DNA from: Aquificota bacterium
Lineage (GTDB): Bacteria; Aquificota; Aquificia; Aquificales; Aquificaceae
Assembly (NCBI GenBank): GCA_024280065.1
Contig: JAJRQX010000032.1
Coordinates: 1 to 10,756 of the forward strand
Direction of reading: 5' to 3'
DNA length: 10,756 nt
Shown here: positions 1-7,290 of the stretch, one piece after another
Numbering within the stretch: the stretch's first letter is position 1
How the letters are laid out: the number at the start of each line of letters is the position of its first letter
Position numbers and translations under genes: made by a program
The notes under the pieces: model-generated
Told to the model about the DNA's origin: nothing
Database searches by the model: none
The model's input: only the letters and a program-made list of their open reading frames with translations

Positions 1-588
1 GAGATCATAGACCCACCCGAGGGCCCCGTTGCTGGGTGCGATGAGGCGGGCAAGGGAGACATCTTCGGCCCTTTGGTTCTCTGCTGTGCGGTCATAGACC
101 CGGAGAACTTTAAGGAGGTCCTTAAGGCAACTCCGAAGGATACGAAGAGCATGGAAGACGAGGAGGTCCTGAGGAAAGCGGAAAAGCTAAAGGAGCTGGT
201 GAAGGTGAGGTGTATAAAGCTGATGCCGGAAAGGTTTAATGTCCTTTACGGGGAGTTCGGCAATCTGAACAGGCTCATGGACTCCGCTTATGGAAAGCTG
301 ATAGAAGTAATAAGGTATGAGTTCAAACCAATCAGGATAACCCTTGATGCATACTCAAAGGTTAGCCCTTTTCAGGGAGTAAGGTTCTTAGAAAAGGGAG
401 AGAGGGAGGTGGAGGTGAGCGTTGCGAGTATAATCGCAAGGGGGAAGTTCCTGAGATCCTTGAGAACCCTCAGTGTTGATGCGGGCGTGAACCTTCCTAA
501 GGGGGCGGGTCCTGAGGCGAGGTCTTTGGCTTCCAGGATAAGGGAGGAGGATCCCGATCTCGCAAGGAGGGTGATGAAGATCTACTAA
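1..588 (+). CDS. rnhC: Ribonuclease HIII, C-terminal part (5' end outside window)
   Basis: Endonuclease that cuts the RNA strand of RNA:DNA hybrids, for example R-loops and replication primers. The frame is open from base 1, so the gene begins upstream; 195 codons are visible before TAA. The type 2 RNase H signature CDEAGKGDIFGPL (visible residues 13-25) supplies the first two acidic metal ligands (DE). A KDTKSM segment matches the family's (R/K)DSK motif. ITLDAYSK gives the third acid, and a glutamate shortly before ASIIAR fits the D-E-D-E set of HIII rather than the D-E-D-D of HII. An internal TTG at base 73 falls after the signature and is not the start. The missing part should hold the TBP-like substrate-binding domain seen in HIII enzymes. 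argG follows after 10 bases on the same strand. Assignment to the type 2 family is firm; HIII over HII is likely. Confidence 0.88.
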   Translation, partial: EIIDPPEGPVAGCDEAGKGDIFGPLVLCCAVIDPENFKEVLKATPKDTKSMEDEEVLRKAEKLKELVKVRCIKLMPERFNVLYGEFGNLNRLMDSAYGKLIEVIRYEFKPIRITLDAYSKVSPFQGVRFLEKGEREVEVSVASIIARGKFLRSLRTLSVDAGVNLPKGAGPEARSLASRIREEDPDLARRVMKIY

Positions 589-598
589 AATAGTTCCC
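586..598 (+). promoter_or_regulatory. Possible -10 box and leaderless start of argG
   Basis: TAAAAT at 586-591, which includes the rnhC stop codon, lies 7 bases before the argG ATG. No Shine-Dalgarno is present in the 10-base gap; the nearest purine-rich run (564-570) is about 28 bases from the ATG. The same TAAAAT with 7 or 8 bases to ATG occurs before pntAA and before the gene at 8774. No convincing -35 box is seen. argG may therefore have its own promoter besides readthrough from rnhC. This is inference from sequence only. Confidence 0.35.
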
Positions 599-1804
599 AT
601 GCCAAAGAGGGTAATCCTCGCTTACTCGGGAGGTCTTGATACGTCCGTTATGGTGAGGTGGCTGACGGAAAAAGGCTTTGAGGTCATAACCTACACCGCG
701 AACGTCGGTCAGGGTGATGAGCTGTCCGAGATCCCGGAGAAAGCCAAAGCGTCAGGTGCGGTTGAGGCGATCGTTGAGGACGTAAGGGAGGAGTTCGTAA
801 GGGAATACTGTTTACCTACCCTAAGGGCATTAGCACTCTATGAGGGCAGATACCCCTTAACCGCATCTCTTTCCAGACCCCTCATATCAAAGAAACTGGT
901 GGAGTATGCAAGGAAGTTCAGGGCGGACTACGTAGCCCACGGATCCACCGGGAAGGGGAACGACCAGGTGAGGTTTGAGCTTTCTGTCTGGGCTTTAGAT
1001 CCGGACATAGAGGTTTTAGCTCCCGTAAGGGAGTGGGAGTTCAGGGCAAGGGAGGAGCAGATAGAGTATGCAAAGAAACACAGCATACCCGTGAAGGTCA
1101 CCAAGGAGAAGCCTTACTCCATAGACAGAAACCTCTGGGGTGTTTCCATAGAGTGCGGACCCCTTGAGGATCCCTGGGAGGAACCTCCCGAGGACGCCTT
1201 CCAGATAACGGTATCTCCAGAGAAGGCTCCAGACGATCCAGAATCCGTAACCCTTGGCTTTGAGAGGGGCGTTCCTGTCTCTTTAAACGGGAAGAAATAC
1301 GATAGGATCCACAAGCTCGTTGAAGACCTTAACTCTATCGCCGGCAGGCACGGAGTTGGCAGGATAGACATGGTTGAGAACAGACTCGTCGGTATAAAGA
1401 GCAGGGAAGTTTACGAGGCCCCTGGGGCAACTGTACTCTACACCGCATACAGGGAGCTTCTTTCCCTCGTTACGGACAGGTTTACCTTCCACTACTTTTT
1501 GAGCCACATACCCCATGAGTACGCGAAACTGGTTTACGAAGGTCTTTGGTTCACACCACTGAGGGAGGCTATGGACGCCTTCACATCAAGGCTGGGAGAT
1601 CTAGTAACCGGGGAGGTGAAGCTGAAGCTCTACAGGGGAAGCGTCACGGTGGTGGGAAGGAGGTCCCCCAACTCCCTGTATGAGGAAGAACTCGCCACCT
1701 ACTCGGAGAAGGACGCCTTTGACCACACCGCGGGAAAGCTCTTTACCAAGGTGTGGGGTCTTCCTCTTAAGGTTCTTGGGAGAAGATCTAAGAGGACTCC
1801 TTGA
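599..1804 (+). CDS. argG: Argininosuccinate synthase
   Basis: Joins citrulline and aspartate using ATP to make argininosuccinate, the penultimate step of arginine synthesis in the cytoplasm. The 401-residue length is normal. The N-type ATP pyrophosphatase loop AYSGGLDTS is at residues 8-16, followed by TANVGQGDEL (33-42), the SLSRPLISK segment (90-98) and the nucleotide/citrulline-binding HGSTGKGNDQVRFE (114-127). PYSIDRNLWG and SIECGPLEDP also match the family closely. The ATG at 599 gives the standard family N-terminus (MPKRVILAYSGG). It lies 10 bases after rnhC, and its last 17 bases overlap the end of pntB, which is read from the other strand. No arginine repressor site is evident. The identification is secure. 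Confidence 0.97.
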   Translation: MPKRVILAYSGGLDTSVMVRWLTEKGFEVITYTANVGQGDELSEIPEKAKASGAVEAIVEDVREEFVREYCLPTLRALALYEGRYPLTASLSRPLISKKLVEYARKFRADYVAHGSTGKGNDQVRFELSVWALDPDIEVLAPVREWEFRAREEQIEYAKKHSIPVKVTKEKPYSIDRNLWGVSIECGPLEDPWEEPPEDAFQITVSPEKAPDDPESVTLGFERGVPVSLNGKKYDRIHKLVEDLNSIAGRHGVGRIDMVENRLVGIKSREVYEAPGATVLYTAYRELLSLVTDRFTFHYFLSHIPHEYAKLVYEGLWFTPLREAMDAFTSRLGDLVTGEVKLKLYRGSVTVVGRRSPNSLYEEELATYSEKDAFDHTAGKLFTKVWGLPLKVLGRRSKRTP

Positions 1805-3173
1805 GGGCGTTCACTATCTCCTGAACTGCCTTCTTAGCGTCCATGAAGAGCATAAGCGTGTTGTCCATGGCGAAGAGGGGGTTAGGTACACCAGCAAAGC
1901 CGGGACTCAAGCTCCTTTTTATGACGACTACCGTCTTCGCCTTCCAGACTTCAAGGACGGGCATACCTGCTATCGGGCTCTTTGGGTCTGTGTTAGCTAA
2001 CGGGTTCACCACATCGTTGGCACCTATAACTATGACCACGTCCGTCTGTTCAAAGGTCGGGTTTATCTCCTCAAGCTCCTTCATTTTATCGTAAGGTATG
2101 TCCACCTCCGCAAGGAGAACGTTCATATGGCCAGGCATCCTTCCTGCAACCGGGTGTATGCCGAACTCCACCTCAACACCCCTTGACTCAAGGAGGTTAT
2201 AGAGATCCCTTACCGCATACTGGGCCTGGGCGACAGCCATACCGTAACCCGGGACGATCACAACCCTCCTTGCGGTCTCAAGGATTAAAGCCACCTCCTC
2301 CGGAGAGGTGGCCTTCACCTTGCCCTCGTATATGTCTTCCTCCGTACTCACCACCTCACCGAAGCCTCCAAACAAAACGTTCAGGAGTGACCTGTTCATC
2401 GCCTTGCACATCAGGTTCGTAAGGATCATTCCGGACGCTCCGACGAGGGAGCCTGAGATTATGAGGGCGCTGTTTTCCAGAACAAAACCTGTTGCGGAGG
2501 CAGCAAGACCTGAGTAGGAATTAAGGAGAGCTATAACCACGGGCATGTCCGCTCCGCCTATGGCTATTGTCAGGAGGACACCTAGGACCGAGGAAAAGAG
2601 TATCATGACCCAGTAGAGGGCGGTCCTGTCCGGGTTCTTTATTAGAAGCAGGCCGGCAAAAAGGGCGAGGCCGAAAACGACAGCTTTTACCACCTGCTCC
2701 CCCGAATACCTTATTGGCCTCTCCTTTATGATCCCCTGGAGCTTGCCGAAGGCTACACCGCTACCGAAGAAGGTAACCGCACCTATTATCCCCGACGCTA
2801 CGACGGAGGCTGTAAACCAGAAACCCGGCTCACCACCTCCCGAGAGGGACTCGTATAGGGCTGTCCCGGCAACAAGTGCTGAGGCTCCTCCTCCGAGCCC
2901 GTTGAAAACAGCTACCAGCTGAGGCATGGCGGTCATCTGGACCCTGAGGGCCAGAACTGTCCCCACAACCGCACCTGTTGTAAGGCCAACGATTATGGTC
3001 GTTATGTCAACTATCCTCCTGTCAAGGAGGGTCACCAGGACCGCTACGAGCATCCCGAGGGCACCGATCATGTTCCCTCGCACTGCGGTCCTCGGGTGGG
3101 AGAGATTTTTGAGGCCGAATATGAAGAGGGACGCTGAGATCAGGTAGGCTAAGTTAACCAGGACCTCCTTCAT
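1788..3173 (-). CDS. pntB: NAD(P) transhydrogenase subunit beta
   Basis: Membrane subunit of the proton-translocating transhydrogenase, which moves hydride from NADH to NADP+ driven by inward proton flow. The 461 residues start with many membrane helices (about residues 1-260, domain II). These include NGLGGGASALVAG (91-103) and GGADMPVVIALLNSYSG (206-222), which line the proton path in the family. The C-terminal domain III binds NADP(H): GYGMAVAQAQ (309-318), GIHPVAGRMPGHMNVLLAE, the IGANDVVNP loop and SPIAGMPVLEVWKA are all intact. The start is the ATG at 3173, directly after the pntAB stop codon, with GGAAGGAG just upstream (3177-3184). Its 3' end overlaps argG by 17 bp. The identification is secure. 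Confidence 0.97.
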   Translation of the reverse strand: MKEVLVNLAYLISASLFIFGLKNLSHPRTAVRGNMIGALGMLVAVLVTLLDRRIVDITTIIVGLTTGAVVGTVLALRVQMTAMPQLVAVFNGLGGGASALVAGTALYESLSGGGEPGFWFTASVVASGIIGAVTFFGSGVAFGKLQGIIKERPIRYSGEQVVKAVVFGLALFAGLLLIKNPDRTALYWVMILFSSVLGVLLTIAIGGADMPVVIALLNSYSGLAASATGFVLENSALIISGSLVGASGMILTNLMCKAMNRSLLNVLFGGFGEVVSTEEDIYEGKVKATSPEEVALILETARRVVIVPGYGMAVAQAQYAVRDLYNLLESRGVEVEFGIHPVAGRMPGHMNVLLAEVDIPYDKMKELEEINPTFEQTDVVIVIGANDVVNPLANTDPKSPIAGMPVLEVWKAKTVVVIKRSLSPGFAGVPNPLFAMDNTLMLFMDAKKAVQEIVNALKESS

Positions 3174-3455
3174 CTACTCCTTCCTCCTGAACATCCCAAG
3201 CATCCTGTGGGTTACAAGAAAGCCTCCGACTACGTTTATAGTCGCGAAGATCAGGGCTATAAGGCCTAAGACCTTGGCAAGGAAGGTATTCTCCGATCCG
3301 GACGCTATAAGGGCTCCCACTATGGTTATGCCGGATATGGCGTTAGCCCCGGACATGAGAGGCGTGTGTAGGGTTGGCGGGACCTTGGTGATCACCTCAA
3401 ACCCGACGAACATGGCGAGTACGAAAACCGTAAGATACATGACGAAGTTATCCAT
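3174..3455 (-). CDS. pntAB: NAD(P) transhydrogenase subunit alpha, membrane part (PntAB)
   Basis: Short 93-residue membrane subunit of the transhydrogenase. It corresponds to the C-terminal transmembrane part of E. coli PntA, here a separate gene as in Rhodospirillum rubrum. Three hydrophobic stretches are visible (about 4-22, 35-52 and 58-82). The conserved VPPTLHTPLMSGANAISGI (25-43) and the NVVGGFLVTHRMLGMF tail (74-89) are family hallmarks. It starts two bases after the pntAA stop codon, with a Shine-Dalgarno of the AAGGGGG type at 3462-3468, and its TAG abuts the pntB ATG. The tight spacing fits equal, coupled synthesis of the complex. Confidence 0.95.
   Translation of the reverse strand: MDNFVMYLTVFVLAMFVGFEVITKVPPTLHTPLMSGANAISGITIVGALIASGSENTFLAKVLGLIALIFATINVVGGFLVTHRMLGMFRRKE
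3177..3184 (-). promoter_or_regulatory. Ribosome binding site of pntB
   Basis: GGAAGGAG on the minus strand, three bases before the pntB ATG and overlapping the last codons of pntAB. It fixes the pntB start and shows that internal operon genes here use Shine-Dalgarno initiation. Confidence 0.7.
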
Positions 3456-3457
3456 AC

Positions 3458-4606
3458 TCAGCCCCCTTTAAGGAGTTCTTTTATCCTCTCGCTAACCAGC
3501 TCGCCTTCCTTCAGGAGCAGGGTCTCCTTAACTACCTCGTCATCTGTATCCATGCTGATCTTACCGTCTTTGATCAGAAGACTCAGGAAGTTAAAGATGT
3601 TCTTTGAATACATTATGCTCGCGTCGTAGGGAACTTCTGAAGGAAGATTCACCGCTCCCACTATCTTCACACCGTGCTTTTCCACGGTCTTACCCGGCTG
3701 GGTGAGCTCACAGTTCCCCCCTCTCTCTGCGGCTAGGTCTACTATTACGGACCCGGGCTTCATCTCCTTCACCATATCCTCAGTTATCAGAACAGGGGCT
3801 TTTCTTCCCGGAACTACGGCTGTGCAGATCACGAGGTCGCTTCTTATGACGTGCTCTTTCATAAGCTCCCTCTGCTTTCTGTAGAACTCCTCGTCCATCG
3901 CCCTAGCGTAACCGCCTTTATCTTCTGCGGACTCGGTCTCCATACCTATCTCAACGAACTTAGCTCCGAGACTCTGGACCTGTTCCCTTACCGCAGGTCT
4001 TATGTCGTAGGCGTAGACCACGGCCCCGAGCCTTTTGGCGGTAGCTATAGCCTGAAGGCCCGCAACACCAGCTCCTATAACGAAGACGTTGGCGGGCAGT
4101 ACAGTCCCCGCAGCTGTCATTAGCATGGGGAACATCTTTGGGAGCAGGTTCGCCCCTATGAGGACCGCCCTGTATCCCGCAACCGTAGCCTGGGAGGAGA
4201 GGGCGTCCATGGATTGAGCCCTCGTTATCCTCGGTATAAGCTCCATGGCAAACGCTGTAATCTTGATTTCTCTTAGTATGTCCAAGAGGTCTCCCACTCC
4301 GAAGGGTTCAAGAAAGCCTATCAGTACCTTACCCTTATAGCTCTCAGCCTCTTTAAGGAAGTTCTCCCTGTCCGCGGTGAGGTTCCTCACAGAGAGTATT
4401 AGGTCAGCCCTCTTAAGGACCTCCTTCCTCGTCGTTATCTTCGCACCGGCTTTCCTATACTCCTCGTCGGGAAAGCCGGCCTTAGACCCAGCCCCTCTCT
4501 CAACGAGGACCCCAAGCCCCCTCTTTACCAGCCTCTCCACGTCAACGGGAACCAGGGAAACTCTCTTCTCGTTGGGGTATCGCTCTTTGAGGACTCCCAG
4601 AAGCAT
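3458..4606 (-). CDS. pntAA: NAD(P) transhydrogenase subunit alpha, NAD-binding part (PntAA)
   Basis: Soluble NAD(H)-binding domain I of the three-part transhydrogenase. With the start at 4606 it has 382 residues, close to R. rubrum PntAA. It begins MLLGVLKERYPNEKR, matching the family's MxIGVPKE...GERRVALTP opening. ITRAQSMDALSSQA (about 128-141) contacts NAD and the adjacent domain III. The Rossmann loop GAGVAGLQA is at 178-186 and is followed by YDIRP. AVVPGRKAP and VIVDLAAERGGNCE lie in the C-terminal half. An in-frame ATG at 4624 would add six residues (MLKLYT), but it lies upstream of the putative -10 box and has no family counterpart, so 4606 is preferred. First gene of the pntAA-pntAB-pntB operon, divergent from waaF across 24 bases. 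Confidence 0.95.
   Translation of the reverse strand: MLLGVLKERYPNEKRVSLVPVDVERLVKRGLGVLVERGAGSKAGFPDEEYRKAGAKITTRKEVLKRADLILSVRNLTADRENFLKEAESYKGKVLIGFLEPFGVGDLLDILREIKITAFAMELIPRITRAQSMDALSSQATVAGYRAVLIGANLLPKMFPMLMTAAGTVLPANVFVIGAGVAGLQAIATAKRLGAVVYAYDIRPAVREQVQSLGAKFVEIGMETESAEDKGGYARAMDEEFYRKQRELMKEHVIRSDLVICTAVVPGRKAPVLITEDMVKEMKPGSVIVDLAAERGGNCELTQPGKTVEKHGVKIVGAVNLPSEVPYDASIMYSKNIFNFLSLLIKDGKISMDTDDEVVKETLLLKEGELVSERIKELLKGG
3462..3468 (-). promoter_or_regulatory. Ribosome binding site of pntAB
   Basis: AAGGGGG on the minus strand, with six bases to the pntAB ATG, lying within the last codons of pntAA. Good spacing supports the ATG at 3455 as the start. Confidence 0.65.
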
Positions 4607-4616
4607 GGTGTATAAT
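4587..4616 (+). promoter_or_regulatory. Sigma-70-type promoter of waaF
   Basis: TTGAGG (4587-4592, -35), an 18-base spacer and a perfect TATAAT (4611-4616, -10). The predicted start of transcription is near 4623, only about 8 bases before the waaF ATG, so the leader is nearly absent and no Shine-Dalgarno fits. The -35 box lies inside the 5' end of pntAA. The segment TGTATAATTTTAG (4609-4621) recurs exactly upstream of waaA on the minus strand. Confidence 0.6.
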
Positions 4617-4620
4617 TTTA
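4607..4620 (-). promoter_or_regulatory. Possible -10 box and leaderless start of the pnt operon
   Basis: On the minus strand TAAAAT (4620-4615) is followed by TATACACC and then the pntAA ATG at 4606. Transcription starting the usual 6-8 bases after the hexamer would begin at or next to the ATG. No Shine-Dalgarno and no good -35 box are seen. The hexamer overlaps the TATAAT serving waaF on the other strand by two bases. Confidence 0.4.
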
Positions 4621-4630
4621 GCATGAATAA

Positions 4631-5593
4631 ATGAAATTCCTCGTCTGGCAGACCGCATACCTCGGGGACGTGGTCTTGACAACACCTTTGATAAGGACCT
4701 TCTTCAAAAACTTCCCGAACTCCGAGGTCACCTTCGTAGGAAGGCCCTTCTGTCTTGAGCTGTTCAGAGGGTGGGAGGGACTTAAGGTAGTTCCCTTCTC
4801 AAAAGGGCTTGTGGAGAGCTTCGGTATGGTGAGTAAGATAAAGGGTCATGACGTTGCCCTCGTTCCCCACAGATCCCTGCGGACCGCACTCATAATACTC
4901 TTCTCCGGTATACCTCTGAGGGTCGGCTTTGACAGGTCTGAGTTTCCCTTCGCTTTCAACGTCAGGGTCTCACACAGGTGGGAGCTTCACGAGGTGGAGA
5001 GGAACCTGAAGCTATTAGAACCCTTGGGAGTTAGGGAGTTCGTAAAAGAACCCTGGCTTCCTATGACCGAGGAGGAGAAGGAAGAGGTGTTAAGGAGGTT
5101 CGGCCTCCGTGGTAGGGATTACGTTGTGGTAAGCCCATTCTCAAACTTCCCCCTTAAGGAGTGGGGTCTTGAGGGCTGGGCAAAGGTCATAGAGGGGCTC
5201 GGTAGAAGGATAGACGTTGTGGTCACGGGTGTGAAGGAGGACACGGAGAAGGTCAGGGAGTTAGAAGGCAGGGTGAGGTTTGTAAACCTGGTGGGGAAGA
5301 CGTCACTCAGGGAGCTTATGGGTATTGTAGGGGGTTCAAGGGGTGTGGTGTCAAACGACTCTTCCCCTGTTCACATAGCCAACGCCCTCGGCGTTCCTGC
5401 TGTCACCGTTTACACATCTACTTCTCCCGAATACGGTTTCTACCCTCTTAAGGGTGCTTACGTGAAGAACCCTGCTCCCTGCTCTCCGTGTTCTCCGAAC
5501 CCAAAGAGGTGCAGGACAGGAACCCTTGAATGTCTGAAGTCAGTTCCCGCGGACTTTGTCCTTGAAGTCTGCGAGAAGACCCTCAAGGTCTAA
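4631..5593 (+). CDS. waaF: ADP-heptose:LPS heptosyltransferase family protein (GT9)
   Basis: Glycosyltransferase family 9 enzyme that by homology transfers heptose from ADP-heptose to the inner core of LPS on the cytoplasmic face of the inner membrane. The 320 residues have the family's N-terminal YLGDVVLTTPLIRT (10-23). The C-terminal Rossmann half has VVSPFSNFPLKEW (166-178), the donor-binding NDSSPVHIANALGVP (242-256) and the typical CSPC...C...CL cysteine tail (284-301). NDSGPMHIA is the usual form, so Gly is replaced by Ser. WaaF (second heptose) fits the cysteine tail better than WaaC, but sequence alone does not prove the acceptor. The ATG at 4631 gives the canonical N-terminus. A single-gene unit; its last 54 bases overlap the end of the convergent NosL-like gene. 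Confidence 0.85.
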   Translation: MKFLVWQTAYLGDVVLTTPLIRTFFKNFPNSEVTFVGRPFCLELFRGWEGLKVVPFSKGLVESFGMVSKIKGHDVALVPHRSLRTALIILFSGIPLRVGFDRSEFPFAFNVRVSHRWELHEVERNLKLLEPLGVREFVKEPWLPMTEEEKEEVLRRFGLRGRDYVVVSPFSNFPLKEWGLEGWAKVIEGLGRRIDVVVTGVKEDTEKVRELEGRVRFVNLVGKTSLRELMGIVGGSRGVVSNDSSPVHIANALGVPAVTVYTSTSPEYGFYPLKGAYVKNPAPCSPCSPNPKRCRTGTLECLKSVPADFVLEVCEKTLKV

Positions 5594-6172
5594 GGGTTCT
5601 GCCCCCTCAGGCGGTTTCTCGTAGGCCCTGAAGGTTCCCTCTCTCTCCACCACATGGACCTTAGAGGCTGACCTCCAGACTCCCGTATCCGTGGTCCTGA
5701 GGAAGACCTCCGAGACCTCCCCCTTAGGGACCTTCCCGCTGTTTAGCAGGAAGTCCGCCTCCTTGATAAACCTGACCATATGGTCGCAGGAGTCAAAGAA
5801 GAGGGTGTGGTTTCCTATCTTCATGGTGCAGAGGTCCTCCTCTTTGACTATCAGGGCGTTACAAAAGGGACACCTTGCGTCCTCGGGAGGGGTGAAGTCC
5901 TTGGTCTTTTCCGGGTTCCTGACTACGTAGATCAGTATGCCAAGGAGTATGAGACACGTGATCAGGAGGTCCCCTATAGCTATATGGTAGAAGTAGTCTC
6001 TGATGAAGATACCCACCAGACTTGAGCTTATGCTGAGTAAAACAACACCGCCCACCATGAACACGTATTTGGCCTTGTATCCTTTAAAGAATAGGTAGAA
6101 GGTGAGGACTATGCCCAGAAACTCCACTATACGGGAGGTCACAACGAGCAGCATACCCTCAAGCCCGCCCAT
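5540..6172 (-). CDS. Three-helix membrane protein with a NosL-like cysteine domain
   Basis: Not a named family I recognise. The 210-residue protein has three hydrophobic helices (about 7-30, 36-58, 64-85), then a soluble tail. The tail has CPFC (101-104), further cysteines at 115 and 129 in the setting FFDSCDHMVRFI, and SEVFLRTTDTGVWRSASKVHVV (154-175). This pattern resembles NosL-type copper or metal-handling domains (Cys pair, F-D-S-C-x-H-M, then a 'tTG.W..A..v.yV' strand); that is an inference. Lysines in the first loop and after helix 3 suggest a cytoplasmic tail. The ATG at 6172 is one base after the lpxB stop codon, so translation is probably coupled. An in-frame ATG at 6154 (MLLVVTS) is an alternative start, and an open frame extends to 6223 inside lpxB. 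The end overlaps waaF by 54 bp. Confidence 0.72.
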   Translation of the reverse strand: MGGLEGMLLVVTSRIVEFLGIVLTFYLFFKGYKAKYVFMVGGVVLLSISSSLVGIFIRDYFYHIAIGDLLITCLILLGILIYVVRNPEKTKDFTPPEDARCPFCNALIVKEEDLCTMKIGNHTLFFDSCDHMVRFIKEADFLLNSGKVPKGEVSEVFLRTTDTGVWRSASKVHVVEREGTFRAYEKPPEGAEPLDLEGLLADFKDKVRGN

Positions 6173-6173
6173 G

Positions 6174-7274
6174 TTAAAAAGATAGCAGATCCCTGAATAG
6201 GTTTCTAAGCCTCTCCACCACACCCTCTTCGCCGAGAAGACGCCTGATCTCGGAGAAAGCCTCCCTCTGGACCCTTCTGACGCTATCTTTCTCCCACAGG
6301 TTCAGGGTTTCTCTAAGAAGGTTCTCCGGGGAGGGGTTTATGAGCTCCGGAACTACTTTCCTCTGTAGAAGGATGTTTGGCAGGCTTATGTGGGGAACCT
6401 TCACGATCTTCCTCCCTACCCACAGGGTGATCGGGTTTACCCTGTAGAAGACAAGGTGTGGTGAACCAGCCAGGGAGGCTTCAAGGGAGGCTGTTCCTGA
6501 AGCTATGAGGGAACACCTTGAGTAGAACATGGAGGAGTAGGCGGGCAGGGGCGCCTCCTCCTCGGTTATCACCCTGGCACCAGAAAGGTTCTTCTCAATG
6601 AACCTTCTGTAGGATGGGAAGGTGGGAACAACCGCGGAAACTTGTAGGGACTCAAGGACTGCCTTAAGCAGAGGTATGTGTTTTCTTAACTCACTCCACC
6701 TGCTCCCCGGCATAAGGTTCAGGAAGTCTCCTTTCACACCTATCTTCTTTCTGAGCTCCTCGGGACTACAGCCGGGGCGGACCAGGTCTACGAGAGGGTG
6801 TCCTACATAGTGGACCCTGAAGCTCCTTCCTTCAAAGGGCCTGTATATGTCCACTTCAAAGGGGAGTATTACCACAAGGTGGTCGCAAAGGTCTGCAATG
6901 GTCTTAGCCCTCCCCGACCTCCAGGCCCAGACCTGGGGAGATATGAAGTATACTACCCTCCTTACACCCAGCCCTCTTGCCATCCTTATAACCCTGAAGT
7001 TGAAGGAGGGAGCGTCGCAGGCTATAAGGACATCACACCCCCTTAAAGAGTCCCTTACCTTTCTGAGGACCCTGATAACCTTGGGTATCCTGGGTAGGAC
7101 TTCCATTATGCCGACTACGGATACCTCTTCAACCGATGCGACCCTTCTCACACCGATGGACTCAAGCCTTGCATCCGTTATGCCGATGAGCTCTACGTCC
7201 TCAAAGCCCTCCCCGAAGATAGCGTGTATGTAATTCGCAGCGGACAGGTCCCCGAGGGAAAGGAAGACCTTCAT
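6174..7274 (-). CDS. lpxB: Lipid-A-disaccharide synthase
   Basis: Family GT19 enzyme, peripheral on the inner membrane, that condenses UDP-2,3-diacylglucosamine with lipid X to form the lipid A disaccharide. 366 residues. Matching motifs are LMPGSR (187-192), CDAPSFNF (86-93), SPQVWAWRSGR (112-122), LPFE (137-140), VGHPLVD (157-163), SGTASLEA (259-266), SLPNILL (298-304) and VVPELI (307-312). From memory of E. coli LpxB, Asp98, Ser17, Arg201 and Asn316 have counterparts (Asp87, Ser11, Arg192, Asn300). The usual N-terminal GEASGD is altered to GDLSAA, so Glu15 becomes Asp. The start at 7274 gives MKVFLSLGD as a family-like N-terminus; the longer open frame upstream runs into the divergent gene. 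No Shine-Dalgarno; a TAAATA hexamer precedes the ATG by 5 bases. The NosL-like gene follows directly. Confidence 0.95.
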   Translation of the reverse strand: MKVFLSLGDLSAANYIHAIFGEGFEDVELIGITDARLESIGVRRVASVEEVSVVGIMEVLPRIPKVIRVLRKVRDSLRGCDVLIACDAPSFNFRVIRMARGLGVRRVVYFISPQVWAWRSGRAKTIADLCDHLVVILPFEVDIYRPFEGRSFRVHYVGHPLVDLVRPGCSPEELRKKIGVKGDFLNLMPGSRWSELRKHIPLLKAVLESLQVSAVVPTFPSYRRFIEKNLSGARVITEEEAPLPAYSSMFYSRCSLIASGTASLEASLAGSPHLVFYRVNPITLWVGRKIVKVPHISLPNILLQRKVVPELINPSPENLLRETLNLWEKDSVRRVQREAFSEIRRLLGEEGVVERLRNLFRDLLSF

Positions 7275-7290
7275 GCTATTATTTAAGACG
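7275..7290. promoter_or_regulatory. Divergent promoter core between lpxB and the phosphatase-like gene
   Basis: This 16-base gap is almost wholly AT-rich. On the plus strand TATTAT (7277-7282) sits 8 bases before the ATG at 7291. On the minus strand TAAATA (7285-7280) sits 5 bases before the lpxB ATG at 7274. The two hexamers overlap. No Shine-Dalgarno is possible for either gene within the gap, so both messages are probably leaderless. A weak -35 candidate for lpxB is CTGACG in the minus strand near 7305-7310. Confidence 0.42.

Noticed and set aside
73..75. TTG as the start of the RNase HIII gene
   Set aside because: The catalytic CDEAGKGD signature lies upstream of it in the same open frame.
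388..600. Minus-strand open frame opposite rnhC
   Set aside because: Low-complexity shadow of the purine-rich coding strand; no motif, no start signal, and it covers a conserved gene.
1788..1804. Possible intrinsic terminator at the argG/pntB junction
   Set aside because: No GC-rich hairpin with a U-tract on either strand; the region is coding for both genes.
1680..2000. Plus-strand open frame across the argG/pntB junction
   Set aside because: It overlaps two well-identified genes in other frames and shows no family features.
3851..4123. Plus-strand open frame opposite pntAA
   Set aside because: Antisense shadow of conserved Rossmann coding sequence; no ribosome site and no recognisable domain.
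4607..4624. Upstream in-frame ATG at 4624 as the pntAA start
   Set aside because: It adds MLKLYT, absent from the family, and lies before the putative -10 box; the ATG at 4606 gives the canonical N-terminus.
6847..7233. Long plus-strand open frame (128 residues) opposite lpxB
   Set aside because: Ser/Thr/Pro/Leu-rich composition typical of antisense of this codon usage; lpxB is unambiguous there.
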